DNA of 64,000 nt from Kribbella pratensis (lineage in GTDB: Bacteria > Actinomycetota > Actinomycetes > Propionibacteriales > Kribbellaceae), in NCBI RefSeq assembly GCF_004365355.1, contig NZ_SODP01000004.1, forward strand, positions 124,001 through 188,000, read 5' to 3'. Below are positions 50,494 to 59,086 of this stretch, one piece after another. The notes under the pieces were generated by a model, which was given only the letters and a program-made list of their open reading frames with translations, was not told the origin of the DNA and did not search any database. How positions within the stretch are numbered: the stretch's first letter is position 1; each line of letters starts with the position of its first letter. The translations under genes were made by a program, and so were the position numbers.

Positions 50494-51894
50494 ATGGCGA
50501 AGGTGGCGACACAGGCTAAGGGCAAGCCGGCGTACGCGTGCTCGGAGTGCGGGTGGACCTCCGCGCGCTGGATCGGGCGCTGTGGCGAGTGCCAGGCCTG
50601 GGGCACGGTCGCCGAGGTCGGTGCGCCGAAGGCCGCGCGGATCACGGCAGGTCCGGTGTCGTCGCCCGCGATGCCGATCGCCAAGGTGTCCGCGATCGAG
50701 GCCGAATCGCGCCCGACCGGCATCGGCGAGCTCGACCGCGTGCTCGGCGGCGGCGTCGTGCCGGGCGCGGTGATCCTGCTCGCGGGTGAGCCGGGTGTCG
50801 GCAAGTCCACGTTGCTGCTGGAGGTCGCGGCGCAATCCGCGCGCGGCGGCCAGCGGACTCTCTACGTTTCCGGCGAAGAGTCAGCGGCTCAGGTGCGCCT
50901 GCGCGCCGGCCGTACGGACGCTCTCGTCGACGAACTGTTTCTTGCGGCGGAGACCGATCTGTCCGCCGTGGTCGGGCAGATCGACGCGGTCGAGCCGGCG
51001 TTCCTGGTGATCGACTCGGTGCAGACGATGGCCCACCCCGAGGTCGACGGCGCACCGGGTGGCGTCACGCAGGTCCGCGAGGTCACCGGCGCGTTGGTCC
51101 GGCTCGCGAAGGAGCGGCACATCGCGGTCGTGCTGGTCGGCCACGTGACCAAGGACGGCGCGATCGCCGGTCCGCGGATGCTCGAGCATCTCGTCGACGT
51201 CGTGCTCGCCTTCGACGGCGACCGTCATTCGGGGTTCCGGATGGTGCGCGCGACGAAGAACCGGTTCGGCCCGTCGGACGAGGTCGGCTGCTTCGACATG
51301 GTCGACACCGGGATCGTCGAGGTCACCGACCCGACCGGGCTGTTCGTGTCCGAGCACGCCGAGCCCGTCGCCGGGACCTGTGTGACGGTGATGATGGAGG
51401 GCCGGCGCCCGCTGCTGGCCGAAGTACAGGCACTGGTCGGGCCGTCCGCGGCGCCACAACCGCGCCGGACCACCTCGGGGCTGGAGTCTTCGCGAGTCGC
51501 GATGGTGCTCGCCGTGCTTGGGAACCGGGCCGGGCTGAAGCTGACCGACAAAGAGGTGTACGTCGCGACCGTCGGGGGTGTGAAGATCACCGAGCCGGTC
51601 GCGGACCTGTCCGTCGCGATCGCGGTCGCGTCCTCGGTGATGGACAAGCCGATCCACCCCGGGCTGATCGCGATCGGCGAGGTCGGCCTGGCGGGCGAGG
51701 TCCGGCGGGTCGGCGGTCTGGAGAAGCGGCTCGCGGAGGCGGCCCGGCTCGGGTTCACCAAGGCGATCGTCCCGGCCGACATCCCGAACCGGGGCAAGGA
51801 TCTCAAGCCGATGGACATCCAGAAGAAGTACGGCTTGCGTACCTTCGCCGCGCCGGACCTGCCCTCCGCGCTGATGGCTGCCGGTCTCGCCTGA
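50494..51894 (+). CDS. radA: DNA repair protein RadA (Sms)
   Basis: A 466-residue RecA-like branch-migration helicase/ATPase. The N-terminal zinc finger is C16-x2-C19 ... C30-x2-C33, Walker A is GEPGVGKS (98-105), the KNRFG motif is ATKNRFGPSDE, and a Lon-protease-like C-terminal domain follows (about 300-466). It lies 9 bases after the TPR gene and about 1.3 kb upstream of disA, a known functional partner in other bacteria. Confidence 0.96.
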   Translation: MAKVATQAKGKPAYACSECGWTSARWIGRCGECQAWGTVAEVGAPKAARITAGPVSSPAMPIAKVSAIEAESRPTGIGELDRVLGGGVVPGAVILLAGEPGVGKSTLLLEVAAQSARGGQRTLYVSGEESAAQVRLRAGRTDALVDELFLAAETDLSAVVGQIDAVEPAFLVIDSVQTMAHPEVDGAPGGVTQVREVTGALVRLAKERHIAVVLVGHVTKDGAIAGPRMLEHLVDVVLAFDGDRHSGFRMVRATKNRFGPSDEVGCFDMVDTGIVEVTDPTGLFVSEHAEPVAGTCVTVMMEGRRPLLAEVQALVGPSAAPQPRRTTSGLESSRVAMVLAVLGNRAGLKLTDKEVYVATVGGVKITEPVADLSVAIAVASSVMDKPIHPGLIAIGEVGLAGEVRRVGGLEKRLAEAARLGFTKAIVPADIPNRGKDLKPMDIQKKYGLRTFAAPDLPSALMAAGLA

Positions 51895-52027
51895 GGGCTG
51901 TGTGTTCCCCGCCACAGGACGGACAGGGGATCACCAGACTCCCGGTCGGGAACGTACCCTGGGTGCGCCCCCACGCCGGGTTCATCGTCGAACCTGGGTA
52001 TCACCCGGATGACTGCAGGAGCACCTG

Positions 52028-52975
52028 ATGACCGGATCAAGAGTTGTCGCGCTCGGCCACTACCAGCCGGAACGGGTGCTCACCAACGACGAGCTCGCCA
52101 CCATGGTCGAGACCAACGACGAGTGGATCCAGAGCCGGGTCGGCATCCGCGAGCGCCGGATCGCGGCCCCGGACGAGTCCGTCGACGAGATGGCCTGGCG
52201 CGCCGCCGACAAGGCGATCGCGAACGCCGGCCTGGACATCGCCGAGATCGACTACGTGGTCGTCGCCACCTGTACGGCGATCGACCGCTCGCCGAACATC
52301 GCCGCCCGCGTCGCCGCCCGGCTCGGCCTCGGCAACCCGGCCGCGATCGACCTCAACACCGCGTGCTCCGGTTTCGCGTACGCGCTGGCCACCGCCGACC
52401 AGGCGATCCGGGCCGGCGCCGCGACGAAGGCCGTCGTGATCGGCGTCGAGAAGCTCAGCGACTGGACCGACTGGACCGACCGCACGACCTGCGTGCTGAT
52501 CGGCGACGGCGCCGGCGCTGCCGTCGTGGTCGCCGACGACACCGATGACACAGCCGGGATCAGCCCGGTGGTCTGGGGCTCGGTGCCGGAGATGTCGGAC
52601 GCGGTCCGGATCGAGGGCCGCGAGGGCCCGTTCCAGCAGGAGGGCCTGAGCGTCTTCCGCTGGGCCACCACGCAACTGCCCGAGATCGCCCAGCAGGTCT
52701 GCGAGAAGGCCGGCCTGAAGCCCGAAGACCTCGGCGGCGTCGTCCTGCACCAGGCCAACCTGCGCATCATCGAGCCGCTCGCGAAGCGGCTCGGCGCGAC
52801 CAACGCGGTGGTCGCCAAGGACGTCGTGGAGTCCGGCAACACGTCGGCCGCGAGCATCCCGATCGCCCTGTCGAAGCTGGTCGAGAAGCGCGAGATCCCG
52901 TCCGGCGCGCCGGTGCTGCTGTTCGGATTCGGCGGCGGCCTCTCGTACGCCGGACAGGTCATCCGCTGCCCCTGA
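52028..52975 (+). CDS. 3-oxoacyl-ACP synthase III (KAS III/FabH-type)
   Basis: A 315-residue thiolase-fold condensing enzyme. The KAS III triad is complete: Cys113 in DLNTACSGFAYA, His241 in VVLHQANLRII and Asn271 in ESGNTSAASI. It should condense acyl-CoA with malonyl-ACP or catalyse a related decarboxylative condensation. It stands alone between radA and disA, outside a fatty-acid operon, so it may serve a specialised acyl product. The ATG fits the family N-terminus. Confidence 0.93.
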   Translation: MTGSRVVALGHYQPERVLTNDELATMVETNDEWIQSRVGIRERRIAAPDESVDEMAWRAADKAIANAGLDIAEIDYVVVATCTAIDRSPNIAARVAARLGLGNPAAIDLNTACSGFAYALATADQAIRAGAATKAVVIGVEKLSDWTDWTDRTTCVLIGDGAGAAVVVADDTDDTAGISPVVWGSVPEMSDAVRIEGREGPFQQEGLSVFRWATTQLPEIAQQVCEKAGLKPEDLGGVVLHQANLRIIEPLAKRLGATNAVVAKDVVESGNTSAASIPIALSKLVEKREIPSGAPVLLFGFGGGLSYAGQVIRCP

Positions 52976-52997
52976 CGCGGCAACCGACGGACCGCCG

Positions 52998-53017
52998 TCC
53001 CGCGTGATCACGCGGGA
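52998..53017. other. 20-base perfect palindrome between KAS III gene and disA
   Basis: TCCCGCGTGATCACGCGGGA is a perfect 20-base palindrome, 23 bases past the KAS III stop and 139 bases before disA. It could be a hairpin terminator for the KAS III gene or an operator. It has no T tract. Confidence 0.5.
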
Positions 53018-53155
53018 ATCCAGTACTGCACGGACCGGATGCACGGGCGGGTGCACGCGCAACCGCCAGTGCGGACCGCGCGACATCGCGCGCGTCCGGC
53101 CGAGCAGCAGATATCCGCACAACTGCATCCGCGTAACCGCATAGACTCAGGTTCC

Positions 53156-54250
53156 GTGGCACCGAACTCGGACAAGAACAGCACCGGCGCCCGCCTGCGT
53201 GCGACGCTCGCGGCGGTCGCGCCCGGCACCGAACTGCGCGAAGGCCTGGAACGGATCCTGCGCGGCCGGACGGGCGCGCTGATCGTGCTCGGCCACGACA
53301 AGGCCGTCGACGCGATCTCCACCGGCGGCTTCGAGATCGACGTCGAATTCACCGCGACCGGATTGCGCGAGCTCAGCAAGATGGACGGCGCGATCGTCCT
53401 CGACCGCGAGGCAACCCGGCTGATCCAGGCCGCCGTACACCTGATGCCGGATCCGGCGATCGTCACCCAGGAGACCGGCACCCGGCACCGGACCGCCGAC
53501 CGGGTGGCACGGCAGACCGGGTTCCCGGTGATCTCGGTCTCGCAGTCGATGCACATCATCGCGCTGTACGTCGACGACCAGCGGTACGTGCTCGAGGACT
53601 CCGGCGCGATCCTGTCCCGCGCGAACCAGGCCCTCGCGACCCTCGAGCGGTACAAGCTGCGTCTGGACGAGGTGTCCGGCACACTGTCCGCGCTCGAGAT
53701 CGAGGACCTGGTCACGGTCCGGGACGTCGCCGCGGTCGCGCAGCGGCTCGAGATGGTCCGCCGGATCGCCACCGAGATCGACGGGTACGTCGTAGAGCTC
53801 GGCACCGACGGCCGCCTGCTCACACTCCAGCTCAACGAGCTCGTCGCCGGGGTCGCCGGCGAACGCGAGCTGGTCGTCCGCGACTACCTCCCGCCGGCCA
53901 CGGGTCGCCGGGCCAAGACGGCCGACGACGTACTGCTCGAGCTCGACGCGGTCAGCCCGACCGACCTGCTCGACATCGGCCAGGTCGCCCGCGCCCTGCA
54001 GCTCGGCGGCGCCGAACAGCTCGACGCCGCGGTCACCCCGCGCGGCTACCGGCTGCTGGCCAAGGTCCCGCGCCTGCCCGGTGCGGTGATCGACCGGCTG
54101 ATCGACCACTTCGGCCACCTGCAGAAGTTGCTCGCGGCAAGCATCGACGACCTGCAGACGGTCGAGGGCGTCGGCGAGAACCGCGCCCGGACGGTCCGCG
54201 AGGGCCTGTCCCGGCTGGCCGAGTCCAGCATCCTGGAACGCTACGTCTGA
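53156..54250 (+). CDS. disA: DNA integrity scanning protein DisA (diadenylate cyclase)
   Basis: A 364-residue enzyme that makes c-di-AMP from two ATP and stops when it meets branched DNA. The DAC domain (about 1-145) has DGA (77-79, KMDGAIVLD) and RHR (110-112, GTRHRTADRV). A linker follows and the C-terminal helix-hairpin-helix DNA-binding domain contains TVEGVGENRARTVREGL. The GTG start (MAPNSDKNS) is chosen by family length. RadA is known to interact with DisA in other bacteria. Confidence 0.96.
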   Translation: MAPNSDKNSTGARLRATLAAVAPGTELREGLERILRGRTGALIVLGHDKAVDAISTGGFEIDVEFTATGLRELSKMDGAIVLDREATRLIQAAVHLMPDPAIVTQETGTRHRTADRVARQTGFPVISVSQSMHIIALYVDDQRYVLEDSGAILSRANQALATLERYKLRLDEVSGTLSALEIEDLVTVRDVAAVAQRLEMVRRIATEIDGYVVELGTDGRLLTLQLNELVAGVAGERELVVRDYLPPATGRRAKTADDVLLELDAVSPTDLLDIGQVARALQLGGAEQLDAAVTPRGYRLLAKVPRLPGAVIDRLIDHFGHLQKLLAASIDDLQTVEGVGENRARTVREGLSRLAESSILERYV

Positions 54251-54266
54251 CCACTGAAAGTAACTC

Positions 54267-54302
54267 GACGCCTCCGGTTCGTGAAAGAACCGGAGGCGTC
54301 TT
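54267..54302 (+). terminator. Terminator after disA
   Basis: GACGCCTCCGGTTC pairs perfectly with GAACCGGAGGCGTC (14 base pairs, 6-base loop GTGAAA), followed by TT. Seventeen bases past the disA stop. Confidence 0.9.
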
Positions 54303-54371
54303 GCGTTTCGGCGTGGATCGGCTAATACTCCACATGGAACATTTGGCGCGGAACAATCCAGCTGGAGGATC

Positions 54372-54944
54372 ATGGCCGACCTCACCCCGCTGGCGATCTC
54401 GGTGCTGGCGTTGCTCGAGGAGAAGCCGATGCACGCCTACGAGATGTACCAACTGCTCGTCAGCCGGCATAACCACCGGATCGTGAAGGTCCGGCCCGGT
54501 TCGCTCTACCACACGGTCGAGCGGCTGGCCGGGCAGGAGTACGTCCGTGCGATCGGCACCGATCGGGCCGGGAACCGCCCTGAGCGGACGACGTACGAGC
54601 TCACCCCGGCCGGTCGGGACGCGATGGTCCGCCGGGTCGAGAGCGGTATCGAGACCTTCGTCTACGAGTACCCGGTCTTCCCGGTGTTCCTGGCCGAGGC
54701 GCACAACCTCGACGCCGAGGACGCCGTACTGCGGTTCCGCCGCCGGATCGAGGAGATGGACTTCTGGCTGGCCGACGTGGACAAGGCGATGGCCGCCGCC
54801 AAGGCCCGCGACGTACCGGAGCCGTACTGGCTGGCCGGCACCTATGTCCGAGCACAGGTCGCGGCGGAACGCGACTGGCTCACCACCATCATCGAACGTA
54901 TCGAGAGCAAGGACCTGGAATGGCAACCGGACAAGACGCAGTGA
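54372..54944 (+). CDS. PadR-family transcriptional regulator
   Basis: A 190-residue PadR regulator with the winged helix LTPLAISVLALLEEKPMHAY, then YQLLVSRHNHRIVKVRPGSL and TVERLAGQEYVRAIGTDRAG, and a helical C-terminal dimerisation arm (about 100-190). Its end overlaps the DHA2 MFS gene by 25 bases, so the two are co-expressed. PadR regulators commonly repress a linked drug exporter. A TAATAC -10-like hexamer lies at 54323. Confidence 0.93.
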   Translation: MADLTPLAISVLALLEEKPMHAYEMYQLLVSRHNHRIVKVRPGSLYHTVERLAGQEYVRAIGTDRAGNRPERTTYELTPAGRDAMVRRVESGIETFVYEYPVFPVFLAEAHNLDAEDAVLRFRRRIEEMDFWLADVDKAMAAAKARDVPEPYWLAGTYVRAQVAAERDWLTTIIERIESKDLEWQPDKTQ

Positions 54945-56431
54945 GGCCCGAGGTGCGGCCGTGGCCCGCACTGTGGGCGTTGGTGCTCGGCTTCTTCATG
55001 ATCCTGGTCGACTCGACCATCGTCTCGGTCGCGACACCGGCGATCCTCGAGGACTTCGGGTCGGACGTCGGCACCGTCGTCTGGGTGACGAGCGCCTACC
55101 TGCTGGCGTACGCCGTGCCGCTGCTGATCACCGGACGCCTCGGCGACCGGGTCGGCCCGAAGAAGATCTACCTGACCGGACTGGCGTTGTTCACGCTCGC
55201 GTCGGTCTGGTGCGGGCTGACCAACTCGATCGAGATGCTGATCGTGGCCCGCGTCTTCCAGGGTCTCGGCGCCTCGATGATGACGCCGCAGACGATGGCC
55301 GTCATCACCCGGATCTTCCCGCCGGACCAGCGCGGCCGGGCGATGAGCCTGTGGGGCGCGACCGCCGGCGTCGCGACGCTGGTCGGCCCGATCCTCGGCG
55401 GCGTGCTCGTCGACGGGCTCGGCTGGCAGTGGATCTTCTTCATCAACGCGCCGGTCGGCGTGGTCGGCTTCTTCCTGGCGCTGCGGCTGGTGCCGGACCT
55501 GCCGACGCACCGGCACAAGTTCGACCTGATCGGCGTCGCACTGAGCGCGGTCGGCCTGTTCCTGCTGGTGTTCGGCATCCAGGAGGGGCAGAAGTACGAC
55601 TGGGGTCAGATCAAGGGCCCGATCACGGTGTGGTCGCTGATCATCTCCGGCCTCGTCGTGCTGGCGATCTTCATCTTCTGGCAGTCCCGCAATCGCGGCG
55701 AGCCGTTGCTGCCGCTGGGGCTGTTCAAGGACCGCAACTTCTCGCTGGCGAACGTCGCGATCACCACTGTCGGGTTCGCGATCACCGCGATGGCATTCCC
55801 GCTGATGCTGTACGCACAGGCGGTCCGCGGGCTGTCGCCGACCAGGTCGGCGCTGCTGCTGGTGCCGATGGCGGTCATCTCCGGTGCGCTCGCGCCGTTC
55901 GTCGGCCGGCTGGTCGACCGCACGCCGCCGCGGTTCATCGCCGGGTTCGGGCTGCTGTGCTGCTCGGTGTCGATGTTCTGGCTGAGCCAGGTGATCGAGC
56001 CCGACGTCGCGATCTGGGAGCTGCTGCTGCCGATCGCACTGCTTGGTGTGGCCAACGGTTTCATGTGGGCGCCGATCGGCACGACCGCGACCCGGAACCT
56101 GCCGCTGCACCAGGCGGGCGCCGGCGCGGGCGTCTACAACACGACACGTCAGGTCGGCGCGGTGCTGGGCAGTGCGAGCATCGCCGCACTGATGGAGGCG
56201 CTGCTGGCACACAACCTGCCTCCGCTGCCAGGTGGTGCCGCGGCTGGTGAGGGGTTCACGGGCAAGCTGCCGGAGGCGGTGCGCCAGGGGTTCAGCGACT
56301 CAATGGCGCAGTCGCTGCTGCTGCCGGCCGCAGTACTGCTGATCGGGTTGGTTGCGGCGCTGCTGTTCGTGGCGCCGTCGCACCTGCAGAAGAAGACCGA
56401 AGGCGCGACTCAGCAGACCAAGGTGGTCTGA
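54920..56431 (+). CDS. DHA2-family MFS drug transporter
   Basis: A 503-residue, 14-helix MFS pump of the EmrB/QacA type. Visible landmarks are GFFMILVDSTIVSVATPAI (helix 1 with the D-x-T-I-V motif), LGDRVGPKKIYLTGLALF (motif A), and RVFQGLGASMMTPQTMAVI with WGATAGVATLVGPILGGVL (motif C). It exports a hydrophobic compound by proton exchange. It overlaps the padR gene and is likely controlled by it. Confidence 0.94.
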   Translation: MATGQDAVRPEVRPWPALWALVLGFFMILVDSTIVSVATPAILEDFGSDVGTVVWVTSAYLLAYAVPLLITGRLGDRVGPKKIYLTGLALFTLASVWCGLTNSIEMLIVARVFQGLGASMMTPQTMAVITRIFPPDQRGRAMSLWGATAGVATLVGPILGGVLVDGLGWQWIFFINAPVGVVGFFLALRLVPDLPTHRHKFDLIGVALSAVGLFLLVFGIQEGQKYDWGQIKGPITVWSLIISGLVVLAIFIFWQSRNRGEPLLPLGLFKDRNFSLANVAITTVGFAITAMAFPLMLYAQAVRGLSPTRSALLLVPMAVISGALAPFVGRLVDRTPPRFIAGFGLLCCSVSMFWLSQVIEPDVAIWELLLPIALLGVANGFMWAPIGTTATRNLPLHQAGAGAGVYNTTRQVGAVLGSASIAALMEALLAHNLPPLPGGAAAGEGFTGKLPEAVRQGFSDSMAQSLLLPAAVLLIGLVAALLFVAPSHLQKKTEGATQQTKVV

Positions 56432-57094
56432 TCAGACGACCTGGAAGGCCTGTGCGCTCGACAGGTGGCCGTCGTACTCGGCTTTGACGACGTACGTTCC
56501 GGGCTTGGCGACCGGTTGACCCGGTAGACAGCCGGGCCCGGAGCGGTGCCCGTTCCACGGCACCGTGACGGCAGCCTGCTTGCCCTTGGCAACGACCAGC
56601 GTGGCGGTCTGGATCACCTTGCTGCATTGACTGGTGCTCCAGATCAGGTCCTTGCCCGACGTGACGGTCACGGTCAGCGTGTCGTTGCTGATCGTTGCCT
56701 TGCACCCGTCGTCGTCCGGGGTCAGCTGGACCACGAAGTTCAGCGCTGAGCCGGAGACGATCTTCCGGTTGCCCGGCAGCGCGTCGATCCGTACGTCGGA
56801 GCCTTTGCAGGCCAGGTCCGCGGGTGGCGTGGTCTTCGTCGGCTCCGGAGTAGGCGTCCGCGTCGGCGTTGTACTCGGTGAGGTACTCGGTGAGGTACTC
56901 GGGGCCGAGGCCGGCGGGGCGCCGGACGGGTTCGGCTGCGGGTCGGTCGCGGCGGTGTTCTGCGCGTCGCCGTCGCCGGAGAAGAGCCGGGAGATCAGAA
57001 AGACCAGCACGACTACGACCGCGAGCACCAGTCCCCGGCGGAACCAGTACACGCTGGCGGGCAGGTGCCCGACCGGACGGAGCAGGCTGCTCAT
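56432..57094 (-). CDS. Membrane-anchored secreted protein with Pro/Thr/Ser linker
   Basis: A 220-residue protein with a short cytoplasmic end, one membrane helix (about 18-40, GLVLAVVVVLVFLISRLFSG), a low-complexity stalk of PSTSPST repeats, and an extracellular domain of about 135 residues with four Cys (LACKGSDV, DDGCKATIS, TSQCSKV, GPGCLPGQ) and regular beta-type segments (Ig-like or similar). No family recognised. The stop follows the MFS stop with no gap, and the gene is convergent to it. Confidence 0.7.
   Translation of the reverse strand: MSSLLRPVGHLPASVYWFRRGLVLAVVVVLVFLISRLFSGDGDAQNTAATDPQPNPSGAPPASAPSTSPSTSPSTTPTRTPTPEPTKTTPPADLACKGSDVRIDALPGNRKIVSGSALNFVVQLTPDDDGCKATISNDTLTVTVTSGKDLIWSTSQCSKVIQTATLVVAKGKQAAVTVPWNGHRSGPGCLPGQPVAKPGTYVVKAEYDGHLSSAQAFQVV
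56850..56899 (-). repeat. Short tandem repeat coding PST stalk
   Basis: The plus-strand unit GAGGTACTCGGT repeats about three times near 56875-56900 and encodes the STSP units of the stalk. In frame and coding. Confidence 0.6.
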
Positions 57095-57118
57095 GAAGCG
57101 CACTCTAATATCGGGCCT

Positions 57119-58021
57119 GTGCTCGACCAGTCAGGCTCGCCGTCACTCGCCGCCACCGCTCTGCACGAACCGGTGCTGAGTTGGTACGACGCGAATGCGC
57201 GCGTGCTCCCGTGGCGGGAGCCGAGCGCGGGGGCGTGGGCGGTGATGGTCAGTGAGTTCATGCTGCAGCAGACGCCGGTGAACCGGGTGCTGCCGGCGTA
57301 CCGGAGCTGGTTGGAGCGGTGGCCGAAGCCGGTGGACCTGGCCGCAGCGGCCCCTGGTGAGGCTGTAAGGGCCTGGGACCGGCTCGGGTACCCCAGGCGC
57401 GCCCTGCGGCTGCACGCGGCGGCTCAGGCGATTGTGGAGCGTCACGGCGGTGAGGTGCCGGACGACCACGCCGCACTCCTCGCACTGCCGGGCGTCGGGA
57501 CGTACACGGCCGCTGCGATCGCGTCGTTCGCCTTCGGCCAGCGTCATGCCGTCGTCGACACGAACGTCCGCCGGGTCCTCGCCCGAGCCCTGACCGGTGT
57601 CGCCCAGCCGAGCATCTCCCCCACCGCCGCAGATCAGCGTCTGGCGGCCAGCGCACTCCCTGCTGACGAGCCGACGGCCGCCCGCTGGGCCGTCGCCTCG
57701 ATGGAGCTGGGCGCACTCATCTGCACCGCGCGTACGCCGCGCTGCGCCGACTGCCCGATCCGCTCGCAGTGCGCCTGGGTCCGCGCCGGCAGCCCGCCGT
57801 ACGACGGCCCGCCGCGCCGCGGCCAGACGTACGAAGGCACCGATCGCCAAGCCCGCGGCCGGCTCCTCGCCGTACTGCGGGCAGCGTCGGCGCCGGTGCC
57901 CAAGGACCAGCTGGACGCCTCCTGGCCGGATGCCGTGCAGCGCGAACGTGCGCTGGACGGATTGGTTGCCGACGGCCTCGTCGAACCGCTCGCCCGTAAG
58001 CGTTACCGGCTACCCGAATAG
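57119..58021 (+). CDS. mutY: A/G-specific adenine glycosylase
   Basis: A 300-residue DNA glycosylase that removes adenine mispaired with 8-oxoguanine. Catalytic Glu46 is in VSEFMLQQTPV, the helix-hairpin-helix is ALPGVGTYTAAAIA, catalytic Asp147 is in VVDTNVRRVL, and the iron-sulfur Cys are in C-x6-C-x2-C-x5-C (CTARTPRCADCPIRSQC). The GTG start is chosen from family length; a TAATAT hexamer ends 7 bases upstream, so the transcript may be leaderless. The C-terminus is short, lacking the full MutT-like domain. Confidence 0.94.
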   Translation: MLDQSGSPSLAATALHEPVLSWYDANARVLPWREPSAGAWAVMVSEFMLQQTPVNRVLPAYRSWLERWPKPVDLAAAAPGEAVRAWDRLGYPRRALRLHAAAQAIVERHGGEVPDDHAALLALPGVGTYTAAAIASFAFGQRHAVVDTNVRRVLARALTGVAQPSISPTAADQRLAASALPADEPTAARWAVASMELGALICTARTPRCADCPIRSQCAWVRAGSPPYDGPPRRGQTYEGTDRQARGRLLAVLRAASAPVPKDQLDASWPDAVQRERALDGLVADGLVEPLARKRYRLPE

Positions 58022-58022
58022 C

Positions 58023-58056
58023 AAGAGGCCGGCTCGACGACTCGAGCCGGCCTCTT
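58023..58056. terminator. Bidirectional terminator between mutY and filP
   Basis: AAGAGGCCGGCTCGA pairs perfectly with TCGAGCCGGCCTCTT (15 base pairs, 4-base loop). It lies directly after the mutY stop and before the convergent filP stop. Confidence 0.92.
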
Positions 58057-58066
58057 AGGTATCGCT

Positions 58067-59014
58067 TCAGTTCTTCTTGCTGCCTGCGGCTTCTTCTTCG
58101 TCGTCGGCCAGCAGGTCGAGCGGCATCGCCGGGCTGCCGGACAGCGTCGCCAGCATCTGGCGGACGTTGGTCAGCTGCGCGTTGATGCTGTCGCGACGCT
58201 GGGTCGCGGCGGCGAGCTCACGCTCGGACTCGGCGCGGATGCGCTCGGCCTTGTCCTTCGCGGCGGCGACGATCTCCTGGGCCTGCCGGTTGGCGTCGGC
58301 CAGCTGCTGCTGCGACAACCGCTCGGCCTCCGAACGCGACCTGTCGGCCTCCCGCTGCACCTGGGCGGCGCGGTCGGTGACGGCGGCCAGCTGCTGCTCG
58401 GCCAGCGCGGTGCGAGCAGCGAACTCCTGCTCGACCTTGCCCCGGCGCTCGGCCAGGGTGGTCTCGAAGGCGGCCGCGGCCTGAGCGGACTTGGCCCGCT
58501 CCTGCTCGTACAGCGCCTGGGCCTCGCTGCGGCGCGCGGTGGCGTCGCGCTCGGCCTCGTCGCGCATGTCGTCGGCCTGGGTCCGGGCCTCTTCGAGGAT
58601 CCGGGCGGCCTCGGCGTCGACCTCGCTCTTCCAGTCCAGGGAGTACTGCTCGGCCTCCTTGCGGACCTTCTTCGCGTGCGCCTCACCGTCGGCGACGATC
58701 GCCTCCGCATCGGTGCGGGCGCGGGTCACCAGGTCACGGGCCTCGTCGTCGGCCAGCGACAGGATCTTCGCGACGCGCTCACCGAACTCGGTGAAGGTGG
58801 GCGTGCGGTCCTTGGAGTCCTCCTGGGCGGAGATGACGGCCGCTTCCGCTGCGTCCGTGCGGGACTGCAGCTCCTGCACATGACGCTGCAGCTGCTCCGA
58901 CTGCTGCTGCAGCGCAGTCAGAGAGGTGGTCAGCTCACGGATGTGCTGGTCCACCTGGGCAGGCTCGTAGCCACGCAGAACGGTACGGAACGGGGTTGGG
59001 CTTTCACTGCTCAT
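58067..59014 (-). CDS. filP: FilP-like coiled-coil cytoskeletal protein
   Basis: A 315-residue coiled-coil protein close in length to Streptomyces FilP (310). The N-terminus has a short DivIVA-like LRGYEPAQVDQHIREL, then long Ala/Glu/Arg heptads, and the C-terminus matches FilP (TQRRDSINAQLTNVRQMLAT). FilP forms filaments that support tip growth and cell stiffness. It lies 72 bases after scy on the same strand. No catalytic motif is present. Confidence 0.85.
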   Translation of the reverse strand: MSSESPTPFRTVLRGYEPAQVDQHIRELTTSLTALQQQSEQLQRHVQELQSRTDAAEAAVISAQEDSKDRTPTFTEFGERVAKILSLADDEARDLVTRARTDAEAIVADGEAHAKKVRKEAEQYSLDWKSEVDAEAARILEEARTQADDMRDEAERDATARRSEAQALYEQERAKSAQAAAAFETTLAERRGKVEQEFAARTALAEQQLAAVTDRAAQVQREADRSRSEAERLSQQQLADANRQAQEIVAAAKDKAERIRAESERELAAATQRRDSINAQLTNVRQMLATLSGSPAMPLDLLADDEEEAAGSKKN

Positions 59015-59086
59015 GTTTTCCGATGCTCACTTCGATGGGTGGGTGGATCACACATTGTCACTGACGAGGATCTGACTGTCACGTCC

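Noticed and set aside
54333..54356. GGAACA direct repeats as PadR operator
   Set aside because: Only six-base direct repeats with no inverted symmetry. Insufficient.
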